Shown piece after piece: positions 10,480-23,149 of a DNA stretch of 46,589 nucleotides (position 1 is the first letter of the stretch; each line of letters begins with the position of its first letter). The notes beneath the pieces were generated by a model. It was given only the letters and a program-made list of their open reading frames with translations. It was not told the origin of the DNA and ran no database searches. The position numbers were made by a program, and so were the translations under genes. Source of the stretch: Lingula anatina (lineage: Eukaryota; Brachiopoda; Lingulata; Lingulida; Lingulidae); the NCBI RefSeq assembly GCF_001039355.2, contig NW_019776085.1:70425-117013 (forward strand). Direction: 5' to 3'.

Positions 10480-13400
10480 CTGTGCTTATGTATTTCCTAG
10501 TTATCAGTGTAAGTAAATACAGGCCTTATATCTTAAATTGTTGTACCAGACCAAATAAGAACACTTTGGAATGCCTATCTATATTTGTCTTCATACTTTC
10601 CCTTATAGCATTAATAAGGCAAGTCTAGATATTTTGTACATATGGACATTCCCAAGATACTTGATATATTGTCTCTTTGGCAATATTGCAAAACTCGCAC
10701 AGCTGAGATTCTTTTTTCTTTATTTTCATTAAGTATGAATTTGTGCTAAAACTTTTATGATTGATTCTAAATTGCAGTGTTTGTAATTTTGTGTCATCCG
10801 TGTTATAAAAAACCGATCTAAATATCATATGCCATTTCTCTTCATCTAAAATTTCCCCAATATCTATGAACCATTTGTTTATTGCTTTTCTAGGGACTTG
10901 TTCAAGTTCTTGTATGTAATTTTGGTAAAAATATCTGGACAGCTTTGGAACACACTTCATAGCATTGCTGTTCTTAATACAGATGTTTTCTAAACGTTTA
11001 CCATTATTCAAAATGGCCTTTCGCCACTGGATGGGAATACTATATTGGATGCTCATGTAGTTGAGGAAATTGCTATTTAGATTATATTTTCTATTAAGCT
11101 CTTCTAGTGATATAAATCTACCATGGTTATCAATAATATTATTTATGTAGAAAACTTCATTTCGCAGCCATTTTTTATCACAGATAGTTCTATGGTTAAT
11201 TTTTATCTCGTCATTTTTCCATGTCGGTTGTGAGAGGATTTCTTCAGCAGTTGTACAAGGGCTATTCTGTATTTCTGCCCAAGACTCAATCACGTCTTGC
11301 CAAAAAGTGTTATTTATTTTCATAGACCTTAAACCCTCACTTGTTAGGTTCCAAAACTTTTCTTTTCCGTATTCTTTGAGTTCGTTTGCGTGTATATTTT
11401 TCAAGCTACTGTTGTTTTTTGTGTTGAGAAATCTCTTTATCCAGGACATTTTCAGTGATTAAGCAAACAATTTAGCTTGTGGCATCCTGAGACCTCCTTC
11501 ACTATATCCTGATATCAGGGTTGTCCTTTTTATTTTGTCAATTTTTGAGGGATTTGACAACACTGTCAAAATTTGCACCAGTATTGGGAAGGCTAATGTT
11601 TTTACTATTGTTATTTTTCCCATTTAAGATAAATTTCGCAATGACCAGTCTGACATTAATTTTTTCACCTTATTAATATTTTCCTCAATGTTGACATCAT
11701 AATAGTTAGGTTTAAGTTCATACTTTATGCTAAGCAGTTTAAAGTTTCCCTCATGATTCCACTTGATGTTCTCCGCAGTTTGTATTTCTTCATAACACCC
11801 TCGTTTGCTTCCGATCCAAACCGCCTCGGTCTTGTCAAAATTGATTTTTAAGCCAGAACTTTCAGAAAAAAGTTTAATTACCACGAGTGTTTTTTGCAGG
11901 CTCAACTGATCGTCCGAAAGAGTTAGCGTAATGTCATCTGCGTAAGATGTAATCAGGTACCCGACGTTATCAATTTCTATTCCATTTATTTCGGGGTCTC
12001 TTTTTATTGCAGCTAAAAATAATTAAATACATAAAATAAATAGGTAAGGGGAAAGGGGGTCACCCTATCTCACACCTCGCCTGACCATAAAGAAGTCAGA
12101 AAGATGTCCATTATTTTGAATGGAAGACGAAATTTCAGAATACAGAGTTTTCCCCAAGTTATTATTGTTGGGCCGAAATTGTAGAATACTAAAGTAGCAT
12201 GTATGAAATTCCATTCTAAAGTATCAAAAGCTTTTTCATAGTCTAGAAGGAGGAGTAGTCTGGGTATTTGATCGGTTTCGGTTTTTTTCAACAAGGTTGA
12301 AAATCAACCTTGTGCATTCACCGATAAATCTCCCTTTTACGAACCCTGTTTGTGTGCTACTTATTAGCTTATTGAGATATCGTTTCATTCTATCTGCAAT
12401 GCAGGCCGAAATTATCTTATAGTCAACATTAAGTAAACAAATTGGCCTCCAGTTCTTTATATTAGCCACCTTTTTATCCTTTCCAGATTTAGGTAAACAA
12501 GTAATCATGCCTTGTCTTTGACTTGCAGACATGCGTTGTTTACTGTATGAGTAATTGAAGGAACGCACTATATAAACCTTTAGTTCCTCCCAAAAAACTT
12601 ATAGAACTCGGTAGTATATCCGTCAATACCCGTTTTTCATCTTTTTTAGTGCACTGAGACACTCACAGAGAGTTATGGGTGATTCTAGTGCGTTGCGCTC
12701 TTCTTCATTTACTTTTTGAATGAATGGGTTATCATCTCTCATGGACATATTGTGGTGTGTATTATTTATTTGTGGCTTTTTGGAGGAGTTCAAGTTTTCA
12801 TAATAGTTCTTCTGTTCTGTGATGATTTCTTTAAGACAAGTGGTTTCTGTTCCATCTTCTCTTATTATTTTTGCAATGGCTTTCTCAGTGAAGTTTCTTT
12901 TTTCCAGATTACAGAAATGATAAGTACTCTTTTCTCCCTCAACTTTCCACTTTGATTTAGTTCTGATAATAATACCTTTTACTCCTTGTTCTCTTAATTC
13001 TTTCAGTGCCATTTCTGTTGCTTGGATTTGCTCTTTTACCAAGTCATACTGGTGTTGTTCGGGTTTTAAGGTTTTAAGCTTATTCGGTTCGGGTTTTAGG
13101 GTTTTAAGCTTATTTTCTAATATCTTTTCTTCTTTATTTCGGTTTTGTTTTTTCTTAGATGCATATTTAATTGTTTCACCTCTTATCATTTTTCTTTTCT
13201 TCATCGTTTCCTAAAAAGTTCGTTGTTTATACTAAATTCCATATTTTCGGTATTTTCTGTGTTTTCTACTGTATATTGATCAACTACTTCCCTTATGCAA
13301 TCATGTACTACTTTTACATATTCTTCGTCGCCAAGAAGACTTTTATTAAACTTCCAAGTACCTGGCCCTCTGGTTTGGTTAATGTAGTTTTATATTCACA

Positions 13401-14290
13401 GGGGAATGATCTGATCTGTAGCCAATATCTATATCCGCGCCTCTCAGATTATTTTGTAGGTCTGAGGAAATCAGAATGTAATCAAGTCTACTCCGTTATT
13501 ATTTGGCCCGAACCAAGTGTATCTTCTGTCTGTTGGATGCAGTTCTCTCCATGCATCAACCAGATCGAAGGCATACATGAGATTTAATCTCGTCATTTGC
13601 TTTTATGTTATTTCTATTAATGTAGTTGAACGTATCTCTGTCATAATCAATTGGGACATTCCAGTCACCTGCGATTATAACGGAGGTGTTCCCCATAACT
13701 TCCAGGTAATTTTTAATGTGGTGGAAAAATGAAGGGGTATCGTTATTGGGCCCGTTGAGGACAGTCAGTGAGGCTCGAGTGCCTTGGATAACGCAGTCTA
13801 TTATTAAGTAATTTCTGTTTGTGCAGGGGCAGATCCAGATATATTTTCTGACAGTCTTCCACAATATCTTTGTTGATCCATCCTCCATTTTTGACTGTCT
13901 TCCGACAGAAAAAATTAGGTACTCATCAATGTAAACTTAGAAGTTTGACCGTCTTCCGGAAGACCCAGAAGACAGCCTCAATCCGCCCCTGTTGTGTCCT
14001 TTATTTCATTATTAATTTTCAGTTCAAATGAGTGTTTGAATAAAATCGCCACTCCTCTGCTACTTGATGTATAAGAGCAAAATCTAGCATTTCCTCCCCA
14101 TTCATTTTTCCACATACCTGTACCTTCCTGGTTTTTATTCCAATGGGTATCTACTAATAAGGTAATATCGTATTTTTCCCCGCATTTAATAAATATGTCC
14201 CTTCTCTTTATCAGATCTCATGATAAACCCCTGCAATTTAAACTACCGATCTTTATATAACTCACAGTTACTTTTATAGACGAGTATCAA
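10480..14290 (-). pseudogene. LINE ORF2 (endonuclease, RT), broken
   Basis: Endonuclease: IGSLNCRGLS near 14275, LLVDTHWNKN, GGNARFCSYTSSSRGVAILF, then after the MITE LNGPNNDTPSFFHH and IIAGDWNVP. A charged linker follows (12623-13204). Reverse transcriptase: PKSGKDKKVANIKNWRPICL, TQTGFVKGRF, LLLLDYEKAFDT (motif A, about 12235), a GDPLSPYLFILC segment with in-frame stops near 12050, and SYADDITLTLSDD (catalytic box, about 11940). The C-terminal part (10625-11449) ends with CEFC...WECP, a degenerate Cys/His motif. A small internal duplication of KLKTLKPE is visible near 13080. Several frame changes make it non-functional. Confidence 0.85.
13824..13991. mobile_element. Short MITE, copy 1, inside the LINE endonuclease
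   Basis: 168 bp bounded by CAGGGGCAGATCCAGA and ATCCGCCCCTG. It splits the endonuclease between NNEIKDT and NRNYLIID. TTGTG stands on both sides. A second copy with the same ends lies at 39680-39864. Within it, GACAGTCTTCC and GACCGTCTTCCG recur. The CAGGGGCGGATC terminus recalls hAT-type MITEs, but the duplications seen here are 5-6 bp rather than 8. Confidence 0.85.
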
Positions 14291-14299
14291 AAACTACTT

Positions 14300-14890
14300 T
14301 AAAGGAGAAGAGGTACCTGTACTGTCAACATACATGAAGGGGATAACGACAGCTTAAATAGAAGTGTACGTCGTCTATCCATATACTACTGTATATATAT
14401 CCATATTTGTGTGTTTCTTGCTTTCTACTAATAATTACATATGTATCTTTTTTTGGGCTTTCATGCACATATGTACTCGCACACGTACTCTCATTCACAC
14501 CTAGAAATATAGCATATTATAACATGAAGGTCACAATGAATGCTTTTGTTGAGATAAGGTGAACAGTTGCTGTTTTCTTCACCATTTGCAACTAGTATAG
14601 AATAGAGATGTGATCATCCCCGTTGTGCGGAGTCCCTTTATTTTTCATTCACCTAGACACTGACTGTAAGAGCCCACTACTAGTGCTACAACGTAATTGG
14701 TGTCTAATATGTGATTGTCAGAAACCAGTTTGTCACGCCAGTGCCGCAGGTTATTTTACGCTATACTAGTTATTGATAATGCCCCGCAATAAATACGATG
14801 CTACAACTTTTTCCTACGATGCTACAACTTTTTCCTACATTGAATATCAGGACAGAAGAGAGAAACTAATCTTACACTGTATATTCAGGC
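14300..14890 (-). other. LINE ORF1-ORF2 spacer
   Basis: No coding similarity noted. It contains a direct duplication of GATGCTACAACTTTTTCCTA near 14800-14840. Its length is large for an L1-type inter-ORF spacer, so part may be inserted sequence. Confidence 0.35.
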
Positions 14891-14901
14891 CTATAATTCA
14901 G

Positions 14902-15890
14902 TCAATGCTGTGCTCTCAATGTCTTTTTTATTTTCTCCCCAATATCATCGTAAATGTCAAACTTTACTTTAGTTTGATTGACCTGTCCGTAGACGCCGCA
15001 ATTGAAATACCATGCACTATCTATATGTTCGTGTTGGCTGAGACTCTGTATAAGTTCTGTGTTCAAGTGCGTAACGTCATCAGCCACACGTACCCCTCTG
15101 CCTGCCAAGCTTGATTGCTTTTTTTTTTCATTATTTTAGTTTTCACTTCGGCATTTCTCACCTTAATAATTATTGGTCTTGTTCCTCTCGATTTTCCTGG
15201 GATTCTATGTGTGGCAATGATTTTGTTCTCCTGTAGATCAACATTTGCGGCCTCTCTCAGCGTTTTTATCACTTTTTCCTTCACTTTTTCGTCATTAGAT
15301 TCGCTCACTCCGTATAATTTTATATTGTTTTTTCTGGAATATTGTTCATTCCTATTTGTTTTCTGGAATATTGTTCATTCCTATTTGAACGACAGTTTGC
15401 TTCCATGGCCATTTGTTTATTGTCTTTTACTGTCTTCCTAAGTTCCCTCAGCTCCCTTTCTCTCTCGGCCAGTTTTTCCCTCAGTGCTTGATTGTTCATA
15501 TTTACACCATCCATTCTGTCTCTCATCTCGGTTATCATGCTGGTATGCCTTTCCTCTATTTCCAGAATACGCTCATTGAACTCTTTTTTTATTTCGTTCA
15601 TAACGTCAAGCATTGATTGCTGGACTATCTGCCTGAGATCATCAGTTTTAACAGTGTGTTTCAATTCATTTTTTATTTCTTCTAATTCGTTCAGTATCTC
15701 ATTTTGTTGACTGAACGAATTCCCCTCTTCGCAGCATCTGGAGCACCGATCGCACAAGCTGTTGCTGAGGAGGCACATCTGGGATCCGTTATTGATACAT
15801 AATACTTCCCCCTGCCCCTTGCAGTGGCTTCTTACGTAACCGTAAGCACTTCGCAGCCCTCCCTCCCAGCTACCATTTACATACATTACT
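14902..15890 (-). pseudogene. LINE ORF1 (coiled coil plus RNA-binding domain), broken
   Basis: From 15886 downward: a Cys-rich start (CDRCSRCC), then a long coiled coil (about 15500-15700, ELEEIKNELKHTV...ERERELRELRKTV), and NRNEQYSRK, the usual entry of the L1 ORF1p RRM. The RRM and C-terminal domain continue in other frames (SESNDEKVKEKVIKTLREAA, HRIPGKSRGTRPIIIKVRN, then AGRGVRVADDVTHLN and DIYDDIGEKIKKTLR). A direct duplication of about 27 bp (GGAATATTGTTCATTCC twice, 15338-15380) lies exactly at the first frame change and probably caused it. Confidence 0.78.
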
Positions 15891-15904
15891 TCTAAAGCCT
15901 TAAT

Positions 15905-16205
15905 TCAAAATTTTATGTGACAAAAAACCAAGCCAAAATAGCCAAGTCAATTCTAGCAAGTGTACTGGGACCTACGACTTATAGACCAAGAGTGTAAAAC
16001 AAAAAAAAAATCCAAGCCAAGTTTACCAAATCAAGCAACAGGTAGGAGAGCCTACAATTTATTTTCAAGTCTCATTTATCAGATCCGGCAAGTATTCCAA
16101 ACCAAGCCAAGCCAAGTTAACCAAATCAAAACATTTATGGGAACCTTAAAATAATACTTCCAAGTATCAGTCATACGACCCAGCTAGCATTCTTTCAAGC
16201 AAACA
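15905..16205. repeat. About 100-bp degenerate tandem repeat
   Basis: Three diverged units each contain AACCAAGCCAA, CCAAATCAA and a GGGA/GGAGA(C)CCT segment. They lie directly upstream of LINE ORF1 on the minus strand, where L1-type promoters often carry tandem monomers, but could belong to the neighbouring remnant. Confidence 0.6.
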
Positions 16206-16229
16206 AAAAAATTCTTACCACCTTATTCC

Positions 16230-16854
16230 AGTATGAGCAACAGCGAATGGCGGGTGCTCCTTCTTGGCCACAGTTTCATATCTCGTCAAGAGACATATGT
16301 CAGAGAGCATCGACCCCTCAATTTACATGTAAGCACACACTTTTGGTCCAAAGGAGGAGCCACGATCCCACATTATTGAAGAGAAATACGCAACCACACC
16401 TCCTGCCTCCCTCACTTCATACAGAATACCCATATACAAATATGCCAACTGGGAGAAAACGACATCAATCAACACACTGAGCCAACCCATTTAATCACCG
16501 CAGTGGTGGACTCCATATGCCATTGTGTTCATCTCAACCCCTATTTGCGCGTCATCTGGTGCCAACTATTTCCATGATCTGCGGCCCCCAAGAGTAGACT
16601 TCATTCCACCGAACAACAGGATGCCTTCAAATTGCTGACAACAACACGCTGCTCAAAGAAAGTTTACATAACATACCACAAGCCCGCTATTGGAAACATA
16701 CAGGAACAGCATCAAATGGTTTAAGCATGCTGGACGATATCGATGGCACACATCTTAATGCATGGGGTCAAAGAAAATTCCACCTTTCCATTAGGGGTGT
16801 CATTTTATTTGCTAAAAACAATAAGTACGCGTGTCCACCAGATCCCCGTGATAC

Positions 16855-16915
<61 letters not shown>

Positions 16916-17640
16916 AGCTGGCAGGGCTTTAATCTGTGCTCAGGGAGTCACTTTCTTTCTTTTCTTTTAGGTTATGGACTTCAAACCTCCAGGTATTCCA
17001 AGCTCCGTCCCGATAGAGCAACAACACACTCAGCAACCAGGCCAGCAGGCCATTCTCGTGCCTCCTACCCCTCTACCCAGGACAGGACCCGTTCTCACAC
17101 TACTGCAGACCGTACATGGGCCGTCTGCATGTCTTCAACTGCTAGACCTAGACGAAACTTTCCCAGGGTAACTACAATGCAACCATCACAAGACAGCCGC
17201 CCATCTCCCCAGGTTCCTTCCACCGCTCCTGCCACCGCCGGCCCAGATCCCATTACCGCTGGTAACTTGACATTTGGCCACCAAGCTCCCAACACTCATG
17301 TAGCTACGCTTTCATCCTCACTTTTGAACACAACCCAAATCTCCAATAGTTAACCCATCCTCATCCATGGTCAGCATGTATCACAGCCGGGTCAAATTCC
17401 AAAACAGGACAGACTACTGATTACCCCTCCGACCCCACTGGACAGCCATGTTTCTGCCTCCCTACGAGCAAAAATTTGGAACAATGAATACGTATATTTT
17501 CGGGACCTACTATCGCCTCATTCAAATGCATTTTCTACATGTGATCAAGCAGAGGAGGAACAATTCATTCAAAAAAGGAAAACGGACGCAGAGGGAAACA
17601 TGGCCATCATCTACGTTTACCTGTCATTGTATTGAGGATC
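16230..17640 (+). pseudogene. Retroelement remnant: SGNH hydrolase plus gag-like region
   Basis: Plus-strand pieces in shifting frames together resemble an SGNH/GDSL hydrolase: WRVLLLGHSFISR (block I, His for Asp), QLGENDIN (GxND block III), YLRVIWCQLFP, and MLDDIDGTHLNAWGQRKFH (block V with Asp and His). After a CT/TA microsatellite, PLDSHVSASLRAKIWNNEYV and FRDLL (about 17435-17510) resemble gag-like proteins of some DIRS/Ngaro-type tyrosine-recombinase retroelements. SGNH domains are known in those elements and in CR1-like LINEs. Assignment to either is inference. Stops and frameshifts show a dead copy. Confidence 0.5.
16853..16914. repeat. (CT)n(TA)n microsatellite
   Basis: CT repeats followed by TA repeats. 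The same compound microsatellite type appears at 26829-26905. Confidence 0.92.
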
Positions 17641-17649
17641 GCAAAGATG

Positions 17650-19440
17650 GGTCCTCTATTGCTCAATGAAATCAGCTTGTTTACATGCTTTTGGGTGTCA
17701 AAAATATCGTTTTTGTATTAATCTCATCTCCTGTAAGTAACTTCAAAGGGTTACCACTAGCACTGTCAGAATGATTGACAGGCAGTCAAGTAAGCCCTAC
17801 TAATGACTCAGTGGACATCGGAGGAAGTTATAGGGATGCGCTCTAGGATGTGCACACAAAAGCATCATCGCAGGCGGTCTTGTTTACATTTGCCGAGAGA
17901 AACATGGTTCAAAAACATGGTCGTGTTACAGGACCCCTATATGGTTAATGAATCTATTACTACATTCAAAGTTAGTCCGTTTTTTTAAACCCCCCCTCCA
18001 TCCGCCACTAGACAAACACACGACACCTGTTTAGTAATGAAGAGAAAACAAAAGAGCGCTTCGTGTCTTAATTGACTTTAAGAAGTAAGAAATACATCAG
18101 CCCTTAAATGAAAAAATACCATTCAATAAAAATAAAATGCAAACAATAACACTCCCGTTCATGGATGAGAAGCAAGATAGCTGCAGTCATGAACGTTGTC
18201 TTTTCAGAACGTCCTTGTCAAAAGGAAGAGAGAGAACAACTTAATGAAAATCAAAAGGGATTTCACTCAATTTATACAAGTAATAATACAATTAAATTAT
18301 ACTCAAGGTACATGTATCGTACTGATGAAATTTGGTCGAAAGCTAATATATACAATATCCCCTACAGATTACATGTGAATGAATCCAACAACAGCTTTGA
18401 GCCATCTCACAGACTTAACAACATCGGAGTTTCAAAAAGAAAAACGATGAAATTGAACCACTGATGGTAGGTTGTATGGGATATAGTCAAAACATCAGAG
18501 CTTATCCTATATGTACGTGTTTATTTGTGATTCAAGACCTACCTCTGAACCATAATGTATTTATCCTCAAGGGCTTAAAAATTTTACAGTTTACTGGAAT
18601 ATAATATAATATAATATAATATAATATAATATAATATAATATAGTCCGTTAAACAATACATTATTTAAAAGTTGCCAAGTTAATTTACAGCCCCTTCAGA
18701 TAACCCAGCTTCTTTTTGGTTATTCAGGTTCATCTAACGGGCAAAATTAATTTTCTGCTACATATAGTTTCATTCTTGTACTTGGGTACAGCATTTACAA
18801 CTTTATAACCGTATCTACATCTCTTCATGTCTTTGTCTACACTCGTCGTCTATCTTTGTATCCTCTGTATCTCTCTATGTTTCTCTCTGTCACCTTTTTT
18901 GAACTTCCCTTAATACACATTTTAAATGAACTTCCCCAGTTGACACGCAACCTAGGGTGCCACATACATATCGTAGTAAATTTAAACACAATTGTTTTAC
19001 GTCGCCTGTTAACACCCTCATTCCATTAATTTTTTGACATGTGGGCGATCCAACATCATGAGATATGGGTTGTGGTCATAGGGATCTGGAGACGATTCCA
19101 TAAGACCTGCTTTTAAAGTCTTAAAACTTGGATGCTAGATATTAAGTTAAGTAATTTAAGCTTTTAATAAACTGTGCCAAATTAAAGACAATTATGGACA
19201 AATCCATACAAGCATGTATGATTTGTTGATTCAAATTATCTCAAAATACAAGCTTTTTACAGTTATTTTATTACTGTGTGTGACAGATTCCGGTCCCCAT
19301 ATGTGATCACGTTCATTTACGATTTAATAAGGTTAACTGCCTTAGAACACTTTAAAACCAACTGGTTATATATAATGCCTAATTTGAATCTGAAGCAAAT
19401 TCATTATATATAAAGCTGGACTTCAAATAATAATTTCTTA
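17650..19440. other. No gene seen; contains a pentanucleotide microsatellite
   Basis: I found no exon or element I could support. At about 18596-18643 there is a (TATAA)n array. The stretch lies within the presumed intron downstream of locus C. Confidence 0.45.
18596..18643. repeat. (TATAA)n microsatellite
   Basis: About nine near-perfect pentanucleotide units. Confidence 0.9.
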
Positions 19441-19458
19441 TCTTTGAGTCTGCTTTAC

Positions 19459-22150
19459 CTTTTGTGGACTGGATGAAATCCCCCATGTCTGTTCAAACCA
19501 GCTGTCCACTTTATCTTGACATGTGTCCTCATCGTCGAGAGGTAGCAAGATTGTGCTGCCACCTGTCAATGCAGCCATCTCTCGACAGTGTTCTAGGGCA
19601 GCTGCCCTCTGTGATGTCATTTGTTTCCTGGGTGTCCCAGTTGGCTAGGTATGGTATTGTAAATATAAGTGGATTTTTAGACGGATAGTGGGGTGCAATG
19701 TTACTAAAATAAGTGTAAGCAAGCACCTTTATAAGTTTTGCGTGTAACATTTTTGTCAATTGAAGAATTCTCACATATTTTGCGTAATGGTTGACATCAA
19801 TTTATAATGGTTTAAACTGGATATACAGCTGTAACACAATGACTCCAATTAATTACTGTAATATGTTTGAAATTATATTAAATACCAAGCACTTACCACA
19901 TTGGGTTCATCGTCGAAAAGTAAAAAGTGTATTTGAGTGTTTCTTATGACTTTTTCCTTTACACGAAACCCGATATCTTTGACCATCTGAGGATAAAAAG
20001 AAATGTAAAATGCAATAAAACAATAGGTATTGCATGTTGCATTGGAAACAAAAAAAACTGTATCATTTTTCTAAGATGTAATGTTTGTCATGTAAATGTT
20101 ATAAATTAATTGTGCAGTAAGCTTTGTTTCCTATTACTTTGGAAATAGGCTAAAAAACTTTTCAAATCACTCTTAATTACTTTTTTATATAATGACCGCC
20201 AGTAAACTTACCGCTGACAAATCATCCACGGGCACCCCCGATATAACAATTAGTCTGTTCAGCTGGTTTGCACCTGTCCTCGACGTGCCACTGTTAATAG
20301 CTGTTGTAAATCCCATGGCCTTCATAAAGTTTTGGACAAGTGTGCTCCTCTCACTCGGTCTTATATCATCTGTAAAAAAATGCCCAAAATATGATAATGA
20401 TAGATTGGTATATCATAGAAAATGTAGAAAATATCTTCTCGTAAGAACTAAAAAGACCCTATGAAATTAGCAAGACATCCACAAATTCAATGCATAAATA
20501 AATAAATTGGAATCATAAAATGCAAAAAAAAGTTAAAAGGCAGCAAGAGTGGAAACTCACGGATTGCTTTTATCAGTTCCCTCAAATCTCGCTTAAATCT
20601 TGATTCCCTCTCAACAAATAAACGTACGTCTTCAGTGACGCCACCTGATTGTAATGAGGAAAACAATCTATTAAAACGCAGAGAAAACATGATTGTGGTG
20701 TGTAACTATGTCTTCGGAGCAATTTTTATCATGAACATACACATTTTAAAATCAATTTACTTATGGTCAAGCACAGTGCCTATCTTTGTATAAGCTCAAA
20801 CTACAGTGTAGTATTATTTTTAAAAACTTGTAGAAGTGTCTTACATTGTTCCATTTTACGAATAATGTGACGTGCTACATTCTTAACATCACCAAGGGTC
20901 ATCCGGTTCTGATCAAATAACAGTGTGGCCTGGATGTCGTTGTAGACGTATCGAACTGAAATTGTGATATAAAAATTAATAATTCAATGTCATTTTAGAG
21001 GTATACAATCAAAACTTTTTTATATCTCTAAGAAGAGAAAAAAAGAAAACAATCAAAAGGCACAATTTTTACAAGTACCTTCTGCTGAAGTGGCCGCAAA
21101 GCCCTCTGGAGCATCACCATGAGGAGTAACTGGGACAGGCTGTGTGCTACTGGATTGTTCACGTGCTCTTATCCGACCAATTTTCTCTATGACAACAAAA
21201 AGTAGATGTATAACCTACGGCCCATATAGGTGTTTAATTATCGTACCTGTCTTTGTAGACGTATGAAACTGAAATTGTGATATAAAAAAGTAAATAATTC
21301 AATTCAATTAACCCAACTTTAACATAATTTTTCAGAAACAAACAGTTATCTTTTAACAGGGGTTCTATGCTGTTTTGGTCCACCTCTTCTAGTCAACATG
21401 TTCCCGTTCTGAAAGTTTTTTTCAAAACATACTTATCTCAACTCTTATAAGTATATCACAGCTGAAAATACTGCTTAACTGCTATTGTGAAATGATGTTT
21501 TAGCTAGCTGTGGATCACATCTTGTGATAAAAAAAGACCAGCGAAAAGAGAACACCATGTCAAATCAGTTTAACAAAAAGTTTCACGTGAATACAATGAA
21601 ATTGAATAACAACTTTATTTTACTCAATCCACTCTCTGCGCAGAGTGTGAGTGCCATACGTAAATTTGTGAACAGTGCAATTTAAAGGCGTGTATCCCTG
21701 TGTGGATGAGCATAGTTTACTACTTAAATTATTCTTTTAATATTTGTATTAGTTAGAGAGCCTGTAAATGTGAACCATTTCTTTGTGCTCAATAAATTAT
21801 TAAACATTAAACAGCTGAAATAGAAAATCCAATCCCACTGAAGAGATAAAAGCTATGAGATATATAGGGAAACAATCAAAATGCAACCATCTCTCGCTGG
21901 TATACTCCATCTTTGAACTTATTCATGTCTAGAAAGCGGAATAAAAGAAATCCAATCCACTAGATAGCAGTCCATTTATTGTTAAGTACGTATGATACGT
22001 CACCTTTTTCGGGAAATATAGAAGTTGAAGCCACAGGTGAGTCGATTGACATCTTGTAAGCTTGCTCATGCAGCGTTTCTATACGCTCAAAAACACTGGA
22101 TTTAGATATTGCAGCCCAAGAGGGATATCCAAAACACTCCATTTTGGCAG
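19459..22150 (-). CDS. Locus C: seven-exon unknown protein, possibly the N-terminus of locus A
   Basis: Exons (transcript order) 22004-22150, 21079-21186, 20845-20955, 20561-20644, 20212-20369, 19897-19986 and 19459-19644 have consensus GT/AG sites and phases that all match (1-1-1-1-0-0). From ATG 22142 they read 292 codons without a stop: MECFGYPSWAAISKSSVFER at the start, a polar linker, then a helical region (VRYVYNDIQATLLFD, VARHIIRKMEQ, FKRDLRELIKAI), an alpha/beta-like part (LIVISGVPVDDLSAMVKDIG, IHFLLFDDEPNV) and EHCREMAALTGGSTILLPLD. I recognise no family. It ends in phase 0, compatible with the exon at 3498, and can be extended upstream in phase 1 to 26174-26290. It may form one gene with locus A. 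Alternatively its last exons are lost. Confidence 0.6.
21240..21290 (-). repeat. Partial duplicate of a locus C exon start
   Basis: CAATTTCAG followed by TTTCATACGTCTACAAAGACAG copies the acceptor and first bases of the exon at 20955 (CAATTTCAG, TTCGATACGTCTACAACGAC). It lies one intron upstream. Its phase would not fit, so it is an exon shadow. Confidence 0.65.
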
Positions 22151-22336
22151 CTGAAAACAAATTATAATGCTCACAAATACTGTTGTTTCTATCACTAAAT
22201 ATCTCACCATATTGGTTGATCTAAGGACCTAATATGAAAAAAAGCATGTGGTTTTAAACATAGACCTTGCATAAAGTAATAAATATTCAAAATATCCACA
22301 ACGGGTAAACAATGATGCAAAATGTGTAAGTGGGAC

Positions 22337-22530
22337 CCCTTAGCAAAATTTTAAGCTTCCCGCACGCTGTTTCTGCGGATGCGCAGCAGATTCACAGTTA
22401 GGGCTTCTTCGGATGCGCAGCATGCCTCATTTGCATGGTAAAATACGCACCTCCCGCACACTCCTTGCACATGTCCTGCACACTCTCTGCACACTTTTTG
22501 CATACTTTCTTGCACACTTATTTAAAAATT
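22337..22530. repeat. GCACACT-type repeat array with CCCTTAGCAAAAT start
   Basis: CCCTTAGCAAAAT is followed by GC-rich palindromic sequence (GGATGCGCAGCA twice) and a run of GCACACT-like units, in the opposite sense to the GTGTGCAG array at 24545. The same 13-bp word starts that second array at 24530, so this looks like one end of a repeat family. Confidence 0.6.
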
Positions 22531-23149
22531 TTATAACACAATTTAAATTTTATTCACTCGTTTTTCAATCAGTTAATATAAATTCTACAAAGACAGGTTC
22601 TGAGTTACATATTTAAAGACGTGCCAACAGAAATATTGTTAAATCTGTTTATCAACAACCAACAAGAAATTACAGTCATATATTGTGCTTTATTAATCAA
22701 ATTAAAAAATCAAACAAAATCAGCAAAATCCAAGCCATGTCCATATTTCTTTTCTTTACGTCTTTCTGCCACATTTCTCTTCTTTACTCATCCTGTCCTG
22801 CTCCGTCCATCTAAAAAGAGAGTGTACCATAAAAGTCCTAAAAATTTACCACACTGTACACAATGCTTAATTAACATCCAAATCTTTAACATCCATGTGG
22901 AGGACAAAAAACCATCAATATACACATTACTGTTTGAGAAGTCCTAAAATCAAGTTCAAGTGTTTATTGTTCATATAAAGAAAAAGTAGAAAGGTAGGCA
23001 GAAAAATGTCTTGGATATTAAAAAAAAAGTGCTAAAACTGCTTTGAAGAATGATGAATTCTTAGGGTTTATGGTTGCATTCACTTTTTCACTTATTTTCA
23101 ACATATACTTGTTGAATGATGTAATCAACTTGCACTTAGTGTTGTTCTC

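Larger units (their letters stand above)
10440..15890 (-). mobile_element. L1/Tx1-like LINE retrotransposon, degenerate
   Basis: On the minus strand I can follow ORF1, a spacer, then ORF2 with AP endonuclease, linker, reverse transcriptase and a C-terminal Cys motif, in the L1/Tx1 order. Many frameshifts and stops break both ORFs, and a MITE sits in the endonuclease. About 100-bp tandem units lie upstream of ORF1 (15905-16205). The element is in the same orientation as the host genes, inside the presumed intron between loci C and A. Confidence 0.85.

Noticed and set aside
12716-13587. Plus-strand frames opposite the LINE
   Set aside because: Antisense shadows of ORF2. Phe/Ser-rich composition from the complement of an A-rich strand.
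10625-13888. LINE ORF2 pieces as separate host genes
   Set aside because: All fall in order of an L1/Tx1-type ORF2 on one strand. They are fragments of one dead element.
18318-18350. CTGATGA followed by GAAA, as in a hammerhead ribozyme core
   Set aside because: The bases between them cannot form stem II, and no matching stem I or III was found.
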